Source: Danio rerio
Lineage: Eukaryota; Chordata; Actinopteri; Cypriniformes; Danionidae
Direction of reading: 5' to 3'
Assembly: GCF_049306965.1 (NCBI RefSeq)
Contig: NC_133180.1
Span: 26,674,501 to 26,738,500 of the forward strand
DNA: 64,000 bases
This document shows positions 11,101 through 23,541 of the stretch, piece by piece. Made by a program: the position numbers and the translations under genes. The stretch's first letter is position 1. The number at the start of each line of letters is the position of its first letter. The notes beneath the pieces are model-generated. The model saw nothing but the letters and a program-made list of their open reading frames with translations, did no database searches and was not told where the DNA came from.

Positions 11101-14100
11101 TAACAGAGCAAGAAAATTTTCACTATGTCTGATAATATTTTTTCTTCTGGAAAAAGCCTTTTTAGTTTTTATTTCAGCTAGAATAAAAGCCATTATTATC
11201 GTTTTTAATATAATATATAACATAATATTTATTAATTAATTTATTTATTTTTTGATAGTCTACAGAACAAACTAATGTAAAATGTAATGTGTATTTGTAT
11301 AGCGCATTTATCGTGTATGGCCATACACCCAAAGCGCTTCACAATCATGAGGGGGGGACTCTTTACACCACCACCAGCGTGCAGCATCCACTTGGATGAT
11401 GCGAAGGCAGCCACAGGACAACGGCGCCAGTGTGCTCACCACACACCAGCTATTGGTGGAGTGGAGAGACAGTGATAGAGCCAGTTCGGTGGAAGGGGAT
11501 GATTGGGAGGCCATGATCGTATGGGCTGATAGAGGGACTTTGGCCAGGACACAGGTTACAACCCTTCTCTTTCTCGAGAAGTGCCATGGGATTTTTAATG
11601 ACCACAGAAAGTCAGGACCTCGGTTTAACGTCTCATCTGAAAGATGGCGCCCACTGACAGTATAGTGTCCCCTTCACTTTTACTGGGGCATTAGGACTCA
11701 CATAGACCTCAGGTTGAGCGCCCCCTGCTGGCCTCACTAACACCACTTCCAACAGCAACCTGGTGTTCCCTAGTGGTCTCCCATCCAGGTACTAACCAGG
11801 CTCAGCCCTGCTTAGCTTCAGTGAGTAACCTGTCTTGGGCTGTAGGGTAATATGGCTGTGGCTCATTGTTGCTATTGTTGCACATTAACATACCTAATTA
11901 CCCTAACCTGCCTAGTTACCTAATTAACCTAGTTAAGCCTTTAAATGTCACTTTAAGCTGTAAAGAAGCTGTGAAGTCTTGAAAAATATCTAGTAAAATA
12001 TGATTTACTGTCATCATGGCAAAGATGAAATAAATCAGTTATTAGAGATGAGTTGTTCAAACTATTATGTTTAGAAATGTGTTGAAAAAAATCTTCTCTC
12101 CATTAAACAGAAATTAGGGGAAAATAAACAGGGGGCTTATAATTCAGGGGGGCTAATAATTCTGACTTCAATTGTATGTTATATTTATAGCAGCAGTGTG
12201 TTTTTTTAGACATTATGTCTGGGAATATAATGGCAGTAGCAAGTCTGTAGCAGCAAACTCATAAACATTGCCATATAATATGTATTCATTATCATAAGAA
12301 ATCTCTCAGAGAGTTGTCATGTCATGACATAAATACTCCTCTTTGGTTATCAGTAATTTAACATGACAACTGATATGCAAATTATTACATTTTGATTAAC
12401 TAATAAAGTCTTATAAACATTGTTTACTTGAATAAAATATATTCACCATCTAAAGAGATTTTGTTTCAGAAGATTTGGATTAAACCACTCAGTTCATATG
12501 GATTTAGTTTTTGATTTCTCTGTGAAGACTTAAGGGTGAATAGACTTTAATACAGGGACAGATTTAGCTCAAATATCTACATTTCGGTTCCCAAGTAATT
12601 CCTTACAGGTCCAGAACTAAATCAAATATAAGTAATTTGAGGAGAACTTTCATTTTGGGATGAACTAACATTTTTGGATAAAAGTGAATCCAGAGCTTAA
12701 AGGACTGGGGTGATTTTTGAGCAGGACATCCAGTGTCATGATGCTTGTGGTATGGGGGGCTTAGGACATTAACCAGAGTTCATAGGTACCTGTTCCCTTA
12801 GAGACCTCACCTCGGCTGACGAGTATCCTGACGAGGAATATCTAGACATGTCAAAGTCGTCATCGCTGTGAAAGTGAAGACAGCTAGTTTGAGATCCAGA
12901 GCCGATGGGGACATAAATAAATGAGTGCAGGATGAGTGAAGAGCTTACCTGTCTGTGTCTAGAGCAACTAAAGGTTTCTCATCTGGACTCTGGTCTAAAG
13001 AAGAATAGCCTTTATTTGGAACCACTAGCCTGGATGGATAGAGAATTAAAGAGTGTTAACAATTTGCCTGTAACTAAATAGTAAACACATTTTCTTTTGT
13101 TAAAAGAAGATTTTTCTATTGAATGTCTAGTAAAAATGTAAAAAAATATTTCATGTTTTGTCTGGTCAACTTCATTTAATTTGTAAATATACATCATTTT
13201 CTGTCATTTAGACCTGCAACAAATTTCAATAAAAGTTGGAGAAGGAGCAATTTAGGACTAGTAATCAGGTAAATTGGTTAAATGTTGTGATTTGAAATAT
13301 GTTATGCCAACAGGTGATTGTAATCATGAATTGGTACAAAAGCAGCATCTAAGAAAGATATAGCAGCATGAAAGGTAGTCCTTTTGAGGCAAAGATGGGC
13401 AAAGGATTGCCGGTTTGCCAACATTTTTTAATAACAAAGTTTCTTAAAGAAAGATAGAAAAGACATTTGGATATTTCACCTTCAACATTGCAGAACATAA
13501 TTGAAAGATTTAAGGAATCTGGAGGAATTTCAGTGTGTGAAGGACAAGGGCGCAAGCTTAAGCTGAACTACAGTGATCTCGATCTCTCAGGTGGCACTGC
13601 ACCAAGAATTGTCATTCATCTATTAGCAGGGCTCGAAATTAACTTTTTGCTTAGTAGCACCGGTGCTCCCAACTTTAAATATTTAGGAGCAGCAGAAAAA
13701 AATGTAGGAGCACCAGAAAAAAATTTTGGAGCACCCACCAAAAATGAATGAGCATCGATGTAAATGTTATATTAAGGGATTTATTGTATTTGAAAACAAC
13801 ATCAATTAGGACTAACAAAAACCAGAAACAACTATCTAACTAATGCTGTGATGACTTAATATTTGTGCAATAATTATAAAATATTAATGATGACGATGAT
13901 GTCATTAATACTAAAAGTGAATTGCATTTCTTTTTATCATGCTGCCTTGAATGTGCTTGAGTGTGAGTTATCTGCTATAAAAAGTGCTACTGTTACTTTA
14001 TGAAAAATACATGTATGGTTTGCCTCAAACACAAATAAAGCATTGCAGTAAGAAATGTTTATTTTACACTTTTGTTTTTATATGCATGTCAATTTAATAA

Positions 14101-17100
14101 ATAATATTTCTGCTACAAAACAAACAAAAGCCTATAATAAATAATTTAATTCAAGGCTGAAAGCTGCAAAGCAGTTATCAGTAATTAAATAGAAAAATAA
14201 TATTCATGTCAAGGAAGAACAGACAAAAAAAAGGAAGAAAAGTTTTACTTTTTAAAGTTTTTGTTTCGGTTTATGTTATTTTAATGCTCAGTCTGGCGAG
14301 TCAGCCGACCCAATATATGAGGGGGGCCAAGCAAGATTCTCCCGATGACCACTGGCGCAATACCGTTCTTTGTTACAAGCCGCATCAATTTAAACTTAGT
14401 AAAGGCGATCTTCTTTAGCAATGCGTGTCCAGTGTTAGATTTTAGATTTTAGCGGACATTTGCGCTGAACAAGCAGTGAATGCAACGCATCGAGATTCAG
14501 TGTACTTTTCACTCTTCAGCTGTTTGCATTACCCGCAGTCACAAAAGCTCCCTGTCATCTGACAGCGGAAAGTCTTGAGTGATTAACAGCTAATAAGAAG
14601 CAATATAACAGCAGAGACCAATTTAGCATGTTTTTAAAAAAAAAAAAAAAAACAGGTCGCACTACAACCATTATGTGCAGTCGCACAAATACTCCCAAAT
14701 ATATTATTAGGTGGCATATTAAATTTCGGGCGCATATGCAACCAAAATGGTCACAATTTCGAGCCCTGTATTAGTGATATCACCACATGGGCTCAGGAAT
14801 ACTTTGGCAAACTTTTGTCAAGTACCACAACACATAGTTACATCCACAGATGGCAGTTAAACTGTACTGTGCCAAAAGAAAGCCCTATGTTAACAGTGTC
14901 CAGAAGCGCCGTCGACATCTCTGGGCTCGGAGGCATCTGGGATGGACCATTACACAGTGGAAACGTGTTGCAATAACCAAAATTTAAAGACGTGTTTTAG
15001 ATTTTATTGTCTATATCAGTGGTTCTCAAACTTTTTTCATCAAGTACCACCTCAGAAAAAAATTGTCACTCCAAGTACCACCAAAATGAGCAGTATTGAA
15101 ATACAGTAGCGTAGTAGGCCCAGTAAAGCAGCTACAACTCTGCATAGTTAAAAAAAACGTGGCAGATTACCTCAGAAATATAGGCTATGTCATATATGGC
15201 ATATAATATACATAATTTTTGATACATTTTGAAATATATATAGCATGTACATGACATATTTCATTCCTCCGCGTACCACTAGAAGGAAGCCTGTGTACCA
15301 CTACTGGTACACGTACCACAGTTTGAGAACCACTGGTCTATATGGAAATACAAGTCAAAGTAAAATTAGAAATCACTACTTTTTTAATTTTGGGTTGTAG
15401 CCTAATTGGTCAATTGCCAAAGGAATTTACTTTATTGTAAGAAAAGTGAGACAGGTAAAAACTTATTTAATTTGGGTCAAATTGTAGATTTAAATGATTA
15501 TATAATACTGTTGTTTTTATTTAGTTTGCCCTTAAATCAATATTGTCATCGTTTACTCACTTTCATGACAGTTCAAACCCAAACTTTCATGGCAAACCCA
15601 AAAAACTTTCGTTCAAGTTTGGGAATACAGATTATTCATTCATTTTCTTGTCGGCTTAGTCCCTTTAATAATCTGGGGTCGCCACAGCGGATTGAACCGC
15701 CAACTTATCCAGCAAGTTTTTTACACAGCGGATGCCCTTCCAGCCGCAACCCATCTCTGGGAAACATTCACATACACTCATTCACACACACACATACACT
15801 GCGGACAATTTAGCCTACCCAATTCACCTGTACCACATGTTTTTGGACTGTGGGGGAAACCGGAGCACCCGGAGGAAACCCACGCGAACACAGGGAGAAC
15901 ATGCAAACTTCACACAGAAACCCCACCTGAGCCGAGGTTCGAACGTTCTTGCTGTGAGGCGAACGTGCTACCCACTGCGCCACTGCGTCGCCCAATACAG
16001 ATTAAGATAATATTTAAATAATGTAACCAAATCAAATATAAAATATGAGAGATTTCTTGTCCTTCATAGAAAGTCTTATTCACTCAAAACATGCTGGCTT
16101 ACATGTTAGCAATGATAGCTGATGAGTGTTTAAATGTTAATTCAAGTCGTGTTTTTTTTTTCCATATATACAGTTAAGCCAGAAATTATCCATACCCCAG
16201 GGGAATGAATAATTTTGGGCTTGGCTGTAAATTATATATTTTATTTGACCTCTTTTATTATAAAGTGGTAAGGGGGTTGCACACTAGATGCGCTGCAAAA
16301 TCGCACTTCCTCTTTTAGAACTTTAAACATTGTTTACAATGAGCGTATGATGGATTTGGAATGACATACGAGTGAACAAATGTGCCTTGCCTTTTTTAAA
16401 TTTAAAAATGATTCTTTTATTCTTAGATATCCATCATTTGTCTTGTTTGTACCTTGTTCTAGCCATCACATTATTTTTCTTAGGTTGTTGATTGACAGGG
16501 CTTCCAGCATTTCCATTTTTCAGTGATCCTTTCCTTACCAGCTCTCTCTGTTTGTCTGTACAGAGAAAAAAAAAGTAAAAAGTAAAAGTATTCATAATTC
16601 ATAATTTAATCATATTATATACAAATAATTACACAATAACATTAGTATTCTGAGTATAGGCTAACCCACAACTCACCTATCTTCATATGGAGAGGAGAGG
16701 GTTTGTAGTTGAGTGTGGCAGGTTCACTCTCTCTGGTATCTGAGTCTGCCTCTGATGTAGTCGATGATGCTGGATCCTGAAGGAAAAGAGCAGGAAAAAA
16801 GATAGAACTGTCAGGACTTTTATTGATTAAGTCATTGTTCTGTGATGTACATTCTTCAGCTTTGCTCTCATCAATGAGGACGTGTAAAACGTCACTTTCT
16901 TTCTACTGTTTGATTTCTGTCAGCTTATTCTACACTTTGGGATTCATGTGAAAGGAAACACAAAATCAGAATCGAAAAATGCAATTTGCCAATTTCAAAT
17001 AAGTAAGGAATCAAAAACAATGAGCAATTTAAACCTTACAAGAACTTAATATGAGCAAATGCTACCGAAAACAATGGTTGCTCGCTGCTCTGGGTGTGTG

Positions 17101-18472
17101 TTCACAGTGTATGGGGTATGATTTTTGATTTGATTTATTTATTTTCTAACAGAAATATCATACAAAATATCATTAACAAAATACATTTCAGCATGGTCAA
17201 AAATGGAGTGAGATGAAGCACAAGCTTATTAGTATGTGTATTCCTGCTGTGTGTATGCACTTGAATGGGTTAAATGCAGAGCACAAAAAAAGAGTGTTAC
17301 CCTTAAACATGTCATGACCTTCCTTCCTTTTCTCATATAATAAAAATGGAGAAAATAAATATTTTAAGTGTGACACCCTGTACATTGTAGTGTCTATCAT
17401 TTATTTAATACAAATATAATGTAATATATAACATTATTATATTATATAATTATTATACAATATTAATGATTGTACAGTAGTATATTATGCACCAAGCTAG
17501 CTATACCAAGCAAGAATGGGTTCACATCCATCCAAAATAAGTTTTTGCATGGATGACATTACATTACATAACATTGTCAATTTACCTTTCAGGCTCTTTT
17601 ATACTTCTGCCATATTTTGTCAAGACTTTAATGTATTGTTATTAAGCTATTATTAATAGTATTTGAATTTTAGATCATTGGGACATTTTGTTCATGTCAG
17701 TATAATAAACAGTTCAGGTCTCCACTTCATATCCAATGTAATATCTGGCTTCTGGAGCAAACCCACACCAGAAGCATCTAGAAGACATATCTGCGGTATG
17801 GGTCATGGGTTAAATTTGGACTATACGCACGTCCCTTTAAACAAAGCCGGCGATTTTCTTGAGAATTATTGATGAATTTGGGATGGGTGGCGGGTATGGA
17901 CATCATTCAGGTACCACAGCACGTATTCTGCATGATGTAGCAGTCCAAGACGGCGAAGGCCTTTACGAGATTGGAGTAACATTACGCAATGTTTATATTT
18001 TTCAAATTAATGTTACAGACAAAATTACGTTAGAAACAAAGAGAAGTAAACGGACAGGCTGAGTTGACGTTATCGTTACAAAAATGAAGCGGATGTTGTT
18101 TTCGATGCAGGGAGACAAGCAGTCTCAGTGCGCAGCATCACTGTAGCATCCTTCACGTTACATTAGCTAGCAAAAACACGAGCTACATCATCGAGCTCTC
18201 ACAGGAAATAAGATAAGATATTTGCTATTGTTTATATAAAACATAACGGTCTATGATGACGCAACACGAGAAGCCCGAAATAATCCACTGAGTCGTTGGT
18301 TGTTGATATTATTGAGCTACAATTCGCGCATCGAATCGTTATTCAAACAGAAAACATACAACATTTGCGTTTTAATCGGTCATTAAAGAGTCAATCTAAC
18401 GTTAGTTTAACTTACAAAAGGCTGCATCTCCGCCTCAGTCGGCACTTGAAATCTGTCAATTTCTTCCATCAT
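8153..18472 (-). CDS. fam219a: FAM219A family protein, complete six-exon coding region
   Basis: Small, highly conserved vertebrate protein of unknown biochemical role. Coding exons in transcription order are 18472-18416, 16776-16677, 16555-16453, 13029-12949, 12865-12811 and 8311-8153. All join in phase with GT/AG splice sites and give 184 aa, against about 185 in mammals as I remember it. Recognisable blocks in order are MMEEIDRFQVPT at the N-terminus, LNYKPSPL, KQRELVRKGSLKNG, QQPKKNNVMARTRLVVPNKG, YSSLDQSPDEKPLVALDTDS, DDDFDMSRYSSSGYSSAE and LLKDGYRLDEIPDDEDLDL. The C-terminal tail is Cys-rich, TCMCCQATSSTACQIQ. There is no signal peptide or membrane segment. The acidic, Ser-rich centre is probably disordered. 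The start is fixed by the conserved MMEE. Introns hold SINE3, Tc1, hAT and DANA insertions. Which teleost duplicate (aa or ab) this is cannot be told. Confidence 0.95.
10648..10825. repeat. Minisatellite, about three units of roughly 60 bp
   Basis: Each unit contains CACAT.GTCTAGTTCACTA, followed about 40 bases later by GCAAGGTAGCCNAGGCA or a close variant. The copies are diverged but keep the same order of motifs. It lies in the last intron of fam219a. Confidence 0.6.
11025..12174. repeat. Tc1/mariner-type MITE (termini CAGTTGAAGTCAGAATTATT) split by a SINE3
   Basis: The left end CAGTTGAAGTCAGAATTATT is mirrored at the right by AATAATTCTGACTTCAATTG, followed by TA. A SINE3 occupies 11277-11866, so the element was in place first. 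A truncated copy with the same end lies at 28342-28496 near enho. It has no coding capacity. Confidence 0.75.
11277..11866 (-). repeat. SINE3-type element with 5S rRNA-like head
   Basis: Read on the minus strand it begins with GCCATATTACCCT, then GAAGCTAAGCAGGG, CCTGGTTAGTACCTGGATGG and GAGACC. These are the internal promoter blocks of 5S rRNA. The body continues to a tail with GTGAAGCGCTTTGGGTGTATGG and GCGCTATAAAT-like sequence. Pol III 5S-headed SINEs (SINE3) are established in zebrafish. The head has an insertion relative to 5S rRNA after CCCT. This is a SINE, not a 5S gene. Confidence 0.85.
13205..14973 (+). mobile_element. Tc1-like transposon fragment, interrupted by a hAT-like MITE
   Basis: The flanks 13205-13626 and 14769-14973 together carry remnants of a Tc1-family transposase. 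The first flank has an N-terminal HTH region resembling the family pattern DISPSTLQNIIERFKESGGI, followed by GQGRK. The second has SITTWAQEYFGK-like and KRRRHLWARRHLGWT-like sequence. The catalytic C-terminal part is absent and several frame breaks are present, so it is dead. The middle, 13627-14768, is a separate insertion with its own target duplication. It lies in intron 3 of fam219a. Confidence 0.75.
13627..14768. mobile_element. Non-autonomous DNA transposon (hAT-like), termini CAGGGCTCGAAATT
   Basis: The left end CAGGGCTCGAAATT is mirrored at the right end AATTTCGAGCCCTG. TATTAG flanks both sides as a target duplication. The right flank could extend this to an imperfect 8 bp repeat, which would suit hAT. 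The element is 1142 bp with no transposase. Repeated AGGAGCACC(A/C)-type triplets near the left end give a meaningless open frame. Confidence 0.8.
15017..15335. repeat. hAT MITE with 8 bp target duplication
   Basis: The termini CAGTGGTTCTCAAACTTT and CAGTTTGAGAACCACTG are inverted repeats. The flanks are a perfect 8 bp duplication, GTCTATAT, at 15009-15016 and 15336-15343. The element is 319 bp, with GTACCAC repeated in both halves, and non-coding. Ends and duplication length fit the hAT superfamily. Confidence 0.9.
15635..15993 (-). repeat. DANA-type tRNA SINE, full length
   Basis: Minus-strand copy. Head GGCGACGCAGTGGCGCAGT, then CTCACAGCAAGAACG, TTTGCATGTTCTCCC, GGTTTCCCCCACAGTCC and GTGGCGACCCCAGATTAT, ending in a GAATGAATAAT-like tail. 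A perfect 11 bp target duplication, AATACAGATTA, lies at 15624-15634 and 15994-16004, as expected from LINE-driven insertion. Confidence 0.95.
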
Positions 18473-18760
18473 CTTGGCGGCGGGGTGTCTGAGCCTTTTT
18501 TGCGAGCGTTTGTGGTGGATTTCTGCGGATATACCGCAACTAACTGGTTAAAAATGAAATCTCACAACTGTGTCGTCGGATATCTGTCAGCCCCAAGAAT
18601 GTCCCCGACTCTCCTTCATCCCAGCGATCGCTCGTTAGCCAGCAGTGACCGAGTGGCGACTTAACCACCCACTTCCGGGAGAAACGAGTCTGGAGACGCG
18701 AGCAGTACCGCGGATTCCGCCCCACTCAACGCCATCAGAGATGTCTGCTCCACCCTGAGC
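18473..18760 (-). promoter_or_regulatory. fam219a: CpG-rich promoter and 5' UTR of fam219a
   Basis: This stretch lies directly upstream of the conserved MMEE start, is GC- and CpG-rich in an otherwise AT-rich region, and has no TATA box. An ETS-type motif, CACTTCCGGGAG on the plus strand, lies at about 18668-18679. A CpG-island housekeeping promoter is the natural reading. The start site itself is not visible. Confidence 0.6.
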
Positions 18761-18762
18761 AA

Positions 18763-18812
18763 CACACACGCACACAAACACACACACACGCACACACACA
18801 CACACACAAACA
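18763..18812. repeat. Interrupted (CA)n microsatellite beside the fam219a promoter
   Basis: CACACACGCACACAAACACAC-like alternating purine/pyrimidine tract of about 50 bases. It immediately flanks the CpG-rich fam219a promoter. Confidence 0.9.
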
Positions 18813-19360
18813 CTCACTGTGGGCGGGTGGACGACCTCGACATGGAGACATTCTGTGTGGGATGATGTCGAATCTATTATCGTTATCAGGGATACCGGAT
18901 AGAGTTTATTATCTAATGAGCGGAAACAAAGATTTTTGTCTTTTATTTCCAGGACTTGATCAACCTTGACTCCGTTCTCGTGTGTTAAGATGGGCCGCGC
19001 TTTATCACCTGCCCAATACCGCACCGAGCTAGTGAGTTCAGGACCCTGGACAGTAACCGTAATAAAACTGTATGGGACCAATTTGAAAATCATCCCATTT
19101 TATTGTATGAATTGGCAATGTTCTGTACTTGTTTTTTCTAACCATTGATTCCCATTTCATCTCAGCATAACAGGCTCAAAATCTAGCACAAAATTAAAGC
19201 TCAATAACATTTTTGCTTAGTTCTTTTTAATGTATTTTTATTATAGTTTTTGTAGACACAAAAAAAAACAAAGAACAAACAAACCCATCATGTAACAATA
19301 ATCTGTGCAAAATGTAAAATTAAGCATGAAACAAGGGTAAATTGTGACATACAAGACATA

Positions 19361-19628
19361 CAGTGCTTAGCATATATAAGTGTATTCAACATATAAAATG
19401 TTGAAATTTTGTGGGCTGTTGTTTTTTTCCCAATATTTTGCTTGAATTTAATTGTATTATTTTTCAATTTCTAAATATGCTTGGTGACTAAAATATTATT
19501 TAATAAATATATCTGTTTAATAAATATGCTTTTTTTAAATCCACCAAAATACATTGCCTATACTCACTGAGAAATGGATCAAAATATTGATTTTCAAAAT
19601 GGGGTGTACTTAACTATGCTAAGCACTG
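19361..19628. repeat. Tc1/mariner-type MITE, termini CAGTGCTTAGCATA, TA duplication
   Basis: The ends CAGTGCTTAGCATA and TATGCTAAGCACTG are inverted, and each is flanked by TA. At 268 bp it is non-coding. It matches, in opposite orientation, the element at 61652-62449, including CAATGTATTTTGGTG and CAAGCAAAATATTG blocks. Confidence 0.85.
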
Positions 19629-20134
19629 TATCTGCCTGCAAAAAGACACAGCAATGGATGTAAAGAGAGAGAGAAAAACGTACAAATCTTCAGAAATCCA
19701 ACAATAATATTAATCTTTTTTTTTTTTTTTTTTTTTTTTAAAGACTGGATCCCACATTTTATCAAATTTTGTAGGGTTCCCAGAAGTGGTATATCTAACT
19801 CTTTTCAAATGTAAAGTGGAGATGAGTCCAAGAAAACAGTCAAAAAAAGAGGCCTAACATTTTTCTTGTAGAAACAAAGGATAACTGTTTTAGGTTATCG
19901 TACATTTCGGTTGAGTGTCTCTAGAAAATCTGACTAGTCTAAAATTACTATTAAAGGGTCAGGGAGTAAAACAGCTTTCAATTTTTCAATTAAGTTCATA
20001 CTTTTAAAAACAAGGTTTAGAAAATCTAAATATGCATAATATTTGGTATTTTTACTCTTTTGCCTTAACAATTTTTATAATGAGACAGATATACATGCAT
20101 CACAATATTATTATTATTAATAACTATAGCAGTT

Positions 20135-20492
20135 GGTGATGCAGTGGCGCAGTACGTAGTGCTGTCACCTCAAAGCAAGAAGGTCGCTGGTTCAAGCCTC
20201 AGCTGGGTCAGTTGGCGTATCTGTGTGGAGTTTGCATGTTCTCTCCGCGTTCACGTGGGTTTCCTCTGGGTGCTCCGGTTTCCTCCACAGTCCAAAGACT
20301 TGCGCTACAGGTGAATTGGGTAAGCTAAACTGTCAGTAGTGTATGAGTGTGTATGATGAGTGTATGGATGTTTCCCAGACATGAGTTGCAAATGGAAGGG
20401 CATCCGCTGCGCAAAACTTATGCTAGATAAGTTGGCGGTTCATTCCGCTGTGGCGACCCCAGATTAATAAAGCCGAGAAGAAAATGAATAAA
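20135..20492 (+). repeat. DANA-type SINE
   Basis: Plus strand, essentially full length, from GGTGATGCAGTGGCGCAGT through GTTTGCATGTTCTCTCC and GTGGCGACCCCAGATTAATA to an AAATGAATAAAT tail. Confidence 0.9.
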
Positions 20493-21897
20493 TTAATTTT
20501 AACAGTCCTTATCATATTAATAATTATAAAACTAATAAATCGTTCATTTCAAACTACTACACTTAAAAATTTGTTTTAACATTTTAACCCAAATATGGGA
20601 AACAATATAAACAAACTAAGCAACTGGGTATTAAGATTTATTTTAAAATGTAACCGAACCATTGTTTGAACACATTTGGCACATACAGTATAGGCTAGAT
20701 CTTCTCAAACAGCTCTGTATTTTGTACTTTGTGGATTAAATTAATATTGTTATTTACTATCATTTTAAATATTTTTTTTTAAATAAACTAATCTTCATTG
20801 TTTCTGTTGATAAAAAAAGAAGCAGCCTTATAACAGCAGAAATAAATATAGGGATATGTATTATTGTGCTGGAATATGGGGAGTCTTTGAGTAAAAAAGT
20901 CCATAAACTGTAAAATATTTTAAATTCCCTGCTATTACTTTGTAATTGTACTGAAATGCCAGACTATTTTTATTCGATATTTCAGTCTTTATTCATGGAA
21001 ATTAGTTTGCCAGTAGATGGTGCTACGATACAAGGTATACAGAAATAATCTTTCTGAGGATTATTTCAGAAATTAGTCACATTACCAACCTGGCAACACT
21101 GCATGAAAAGGATTATCCACTGACATTATTGTCAGTATGTGTATTATATATTATTGGTGTAATATTACCAATGAAAAATTAAATCTTACACCTTCTGCAG
21201 GGGTTACTCATCGCTTATAGAATGAAATACATTGTACAACTGGTTCTTAATGGTTTCATATTGAAAAAGGTTATTTGAATAACTTTTCTATAAGATCATT
21301 AAGAGGGGGGCCTGGTAGCTGTCAATGGCCATAATAGGTTGAAATTTGATTGAGCTAGCTGAAGAATTATTATAGGTTGGGGAAGATGCAATAACCGAGG
21401 TCAGAATGTTACAAGCTCTTTTGGAAAACGAACAGTGATTGTTCCTATTGTAAACGTTTTCATTTGGATTGTGTTATTTCTCAAAGGTTAACATGTTACT
21501 CATATGAACCACTGTGATAATATTAATGTACTATACACTGTACTGTAAAAAGCTCATCCAAAAGCATATACAGTAGATGTTTGTGTTTATGCGTGCCTGT
21601 GGGCGCATGAAAACAATCTCTAATTCACAGGGAAAGGTATGTTTGTTTCACTAGTCCTCCAAAAAACATATAGCTTATGCAACCACAACATCCTCACAGA
21701 TGGGGATGCAGATTACGGTTTATTAGTAATCTGGATTTTATTCTAGTGGGCCATAATGTTGTTATGTAATTCTCCACTTGCTTTTTACTCAGTTTTAAAG
21801 CTACATTATGCGTTATTAGTCGTTTCATTTAAATAAACACTGTAAATATCAGATTCTATTACAACAAAAAAGGTGCAATTATTTTTCTATTTTTCAC

Positions 21898-22215
21898 AGC
21901 AGGAAGATCGCTGGTTCGAGCCTCGGTTGGGTCAGTTTGCATGTTCTCACTGTGTTCTTGTGGGTTTCCTTGGTGCTCCAGTTTCCCCCACAAGTCCAAA
22001 TACATACTGTATAGGAGAATTGGGTAAGCTTAAATTGTCTGTTGTGTATGTGTGTGAATGAGACTGTATGGGTGTTTTCCAGTACTGGGTTGCAGCTTGA
22101 AGGACATCCGCTTTGTAAGACATATGCTGGATAAGTTGTAGGTTCAGTTTGCTGTGGTGACCCTTGATTAATAAAGGGACTAAGCTGAAAAGAAAATGAA
22201 TGAATGAATGAATGT
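21898..22215 (+). repeat. DANA-type SINE, 5'-truncated
   Basis: Begins inside the tRNA-like head (CAGCAGGAAGATCGCTGG), lacking the first ~35 bases, and ends in four GAAT repeats. 5' truncation is common for SINE insertions. Confidence 0.9.
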
Positions 22216-22951
22216 TTTAAAATATAGGTACAAAAACTCACATTAAGTTGAATAAGCTTTTGAAATGATAACATTAAAAACATTACTTAAACCTACTATG
22301 AAGATTAATTGTGTTTCTATCTTGAAAACTCAACAAGCAAATGAGGATGATATTAACAAACACCTTTATTATTCAATATTCGGCACTAAAGGGTGCATGT
22401 TCACAATAAACAAAGGCAACTGTTGATGACACCCAGTGACTTGTGTGCATTATACACGCTATATATCACTCTCCGAAGGGCACTTCAGAGTAAAAAAAAA
22501 TCATGGCCGCCATATTGAAGTGTCATTCCAAAACGAAGTAATCAAAACTGGCCACTTTGAAGAGATTGAATGATTTTGAAAAATACAACTGCTGGACACG
22601 TCAGGAAATGATTCTTTGTGCAGGGAAGCTGTTTGGTGTTACATACTACACACATATCAGAAGGGCTCATCCCTAATCCGAAGGATTAATAATAATAATA
22701 AGAATTTATTTAATATAGTGCCTTTAAAACTTAATTCTCAAAGCGATTTACACAAAAAAAGATACAGATATAAAAGCAATTTAAAGTGACAGTAAAATTG
22801 AATCATTCAAAATAAAACATTCAAAATAAATAAAACATTAAAATATCTAAAAACAGAAAACAAACCAAAAATGCACACCTCACAAGTAGATGAGTGTAAA
22901 GTTTCAGATTAGGGCATAGAGATAAGCCCTTCAGAATGAAATTCGCTTAGC

Positions 22952-23504
22952 AGGTCGCACACCAGAAGCGCCGACGCAAAAGCGTCGTGCCACGCAGCGC
23001 CATGCATTTTAGAATATTAAACATAGGTTTTTATCAGTGCACACACACCGGCGCCGCAAGTCGCTGTCCACGGCGCCCAGCCACGACTCATGACACTGTT
23101 CATATTTCGGATGCATCACCACAGTGTGCCATCGGAATAGTTTTATTTTCAATAGCATGTGAATGTGCACGTCTGGTGTGCATGGGCGCCCCCAAGGGGT
23201 GGCCGTGTAAAACTCTTGCCAACCCTGTGGCCACCCCAATATGATTTTGCTGTTGATTTTATTAATTTAAATATACTTACGTAAATTCACAACATTTCAA
23301 TAAATAAATAGCAGCCACTAAATTATTGTGGATTGATTGGTGCCACTGACATAACTGATTCACTGCCCCTCCCCCTCCCCGATCATCATTGACAGCACAC
23401 ACACACACACCTTCACTAGACAGCAATGGCAATGTAATATTTACCTTAAGATACATCAATAAAAGAAGCTGTATTAATAATGTTGTGGCTCAAAACGCGC
23501 GCGC

Positions 23505-23541
<37 letters not shown>

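Larger units (their letters stand above)
8312..12810 (-). other. fam219a: Last intron of fam219a
   Basis: A 4.5 kb intron. It holds a minisatellite (10648-10825) and a Tc1-type element (11025-12174) split by a SINE3. The motif GGATAGTTCACCC near 8560 is the end of a very common zebrafish MITE. No other coding sequence is recognised. Confidence 0.7.

Noticed and set aside
11774-11866. 5S rRNA gene
   Set aside because: Only part of the 5S sequence, with an insertion, and joined to a SINE body. It is a SINE3 head.
15406-15813. 135-codon frame as a gene
   Set aside because: Its larger part lies across the DANA SINE at 15635-15993.
20135-20210. tRNA gene in the DANA heads
   Set aside because: tRNA-like promoter blocks are present but followed by the DANA body and GAAT tail; there is no cloverleaf with acceptor end.
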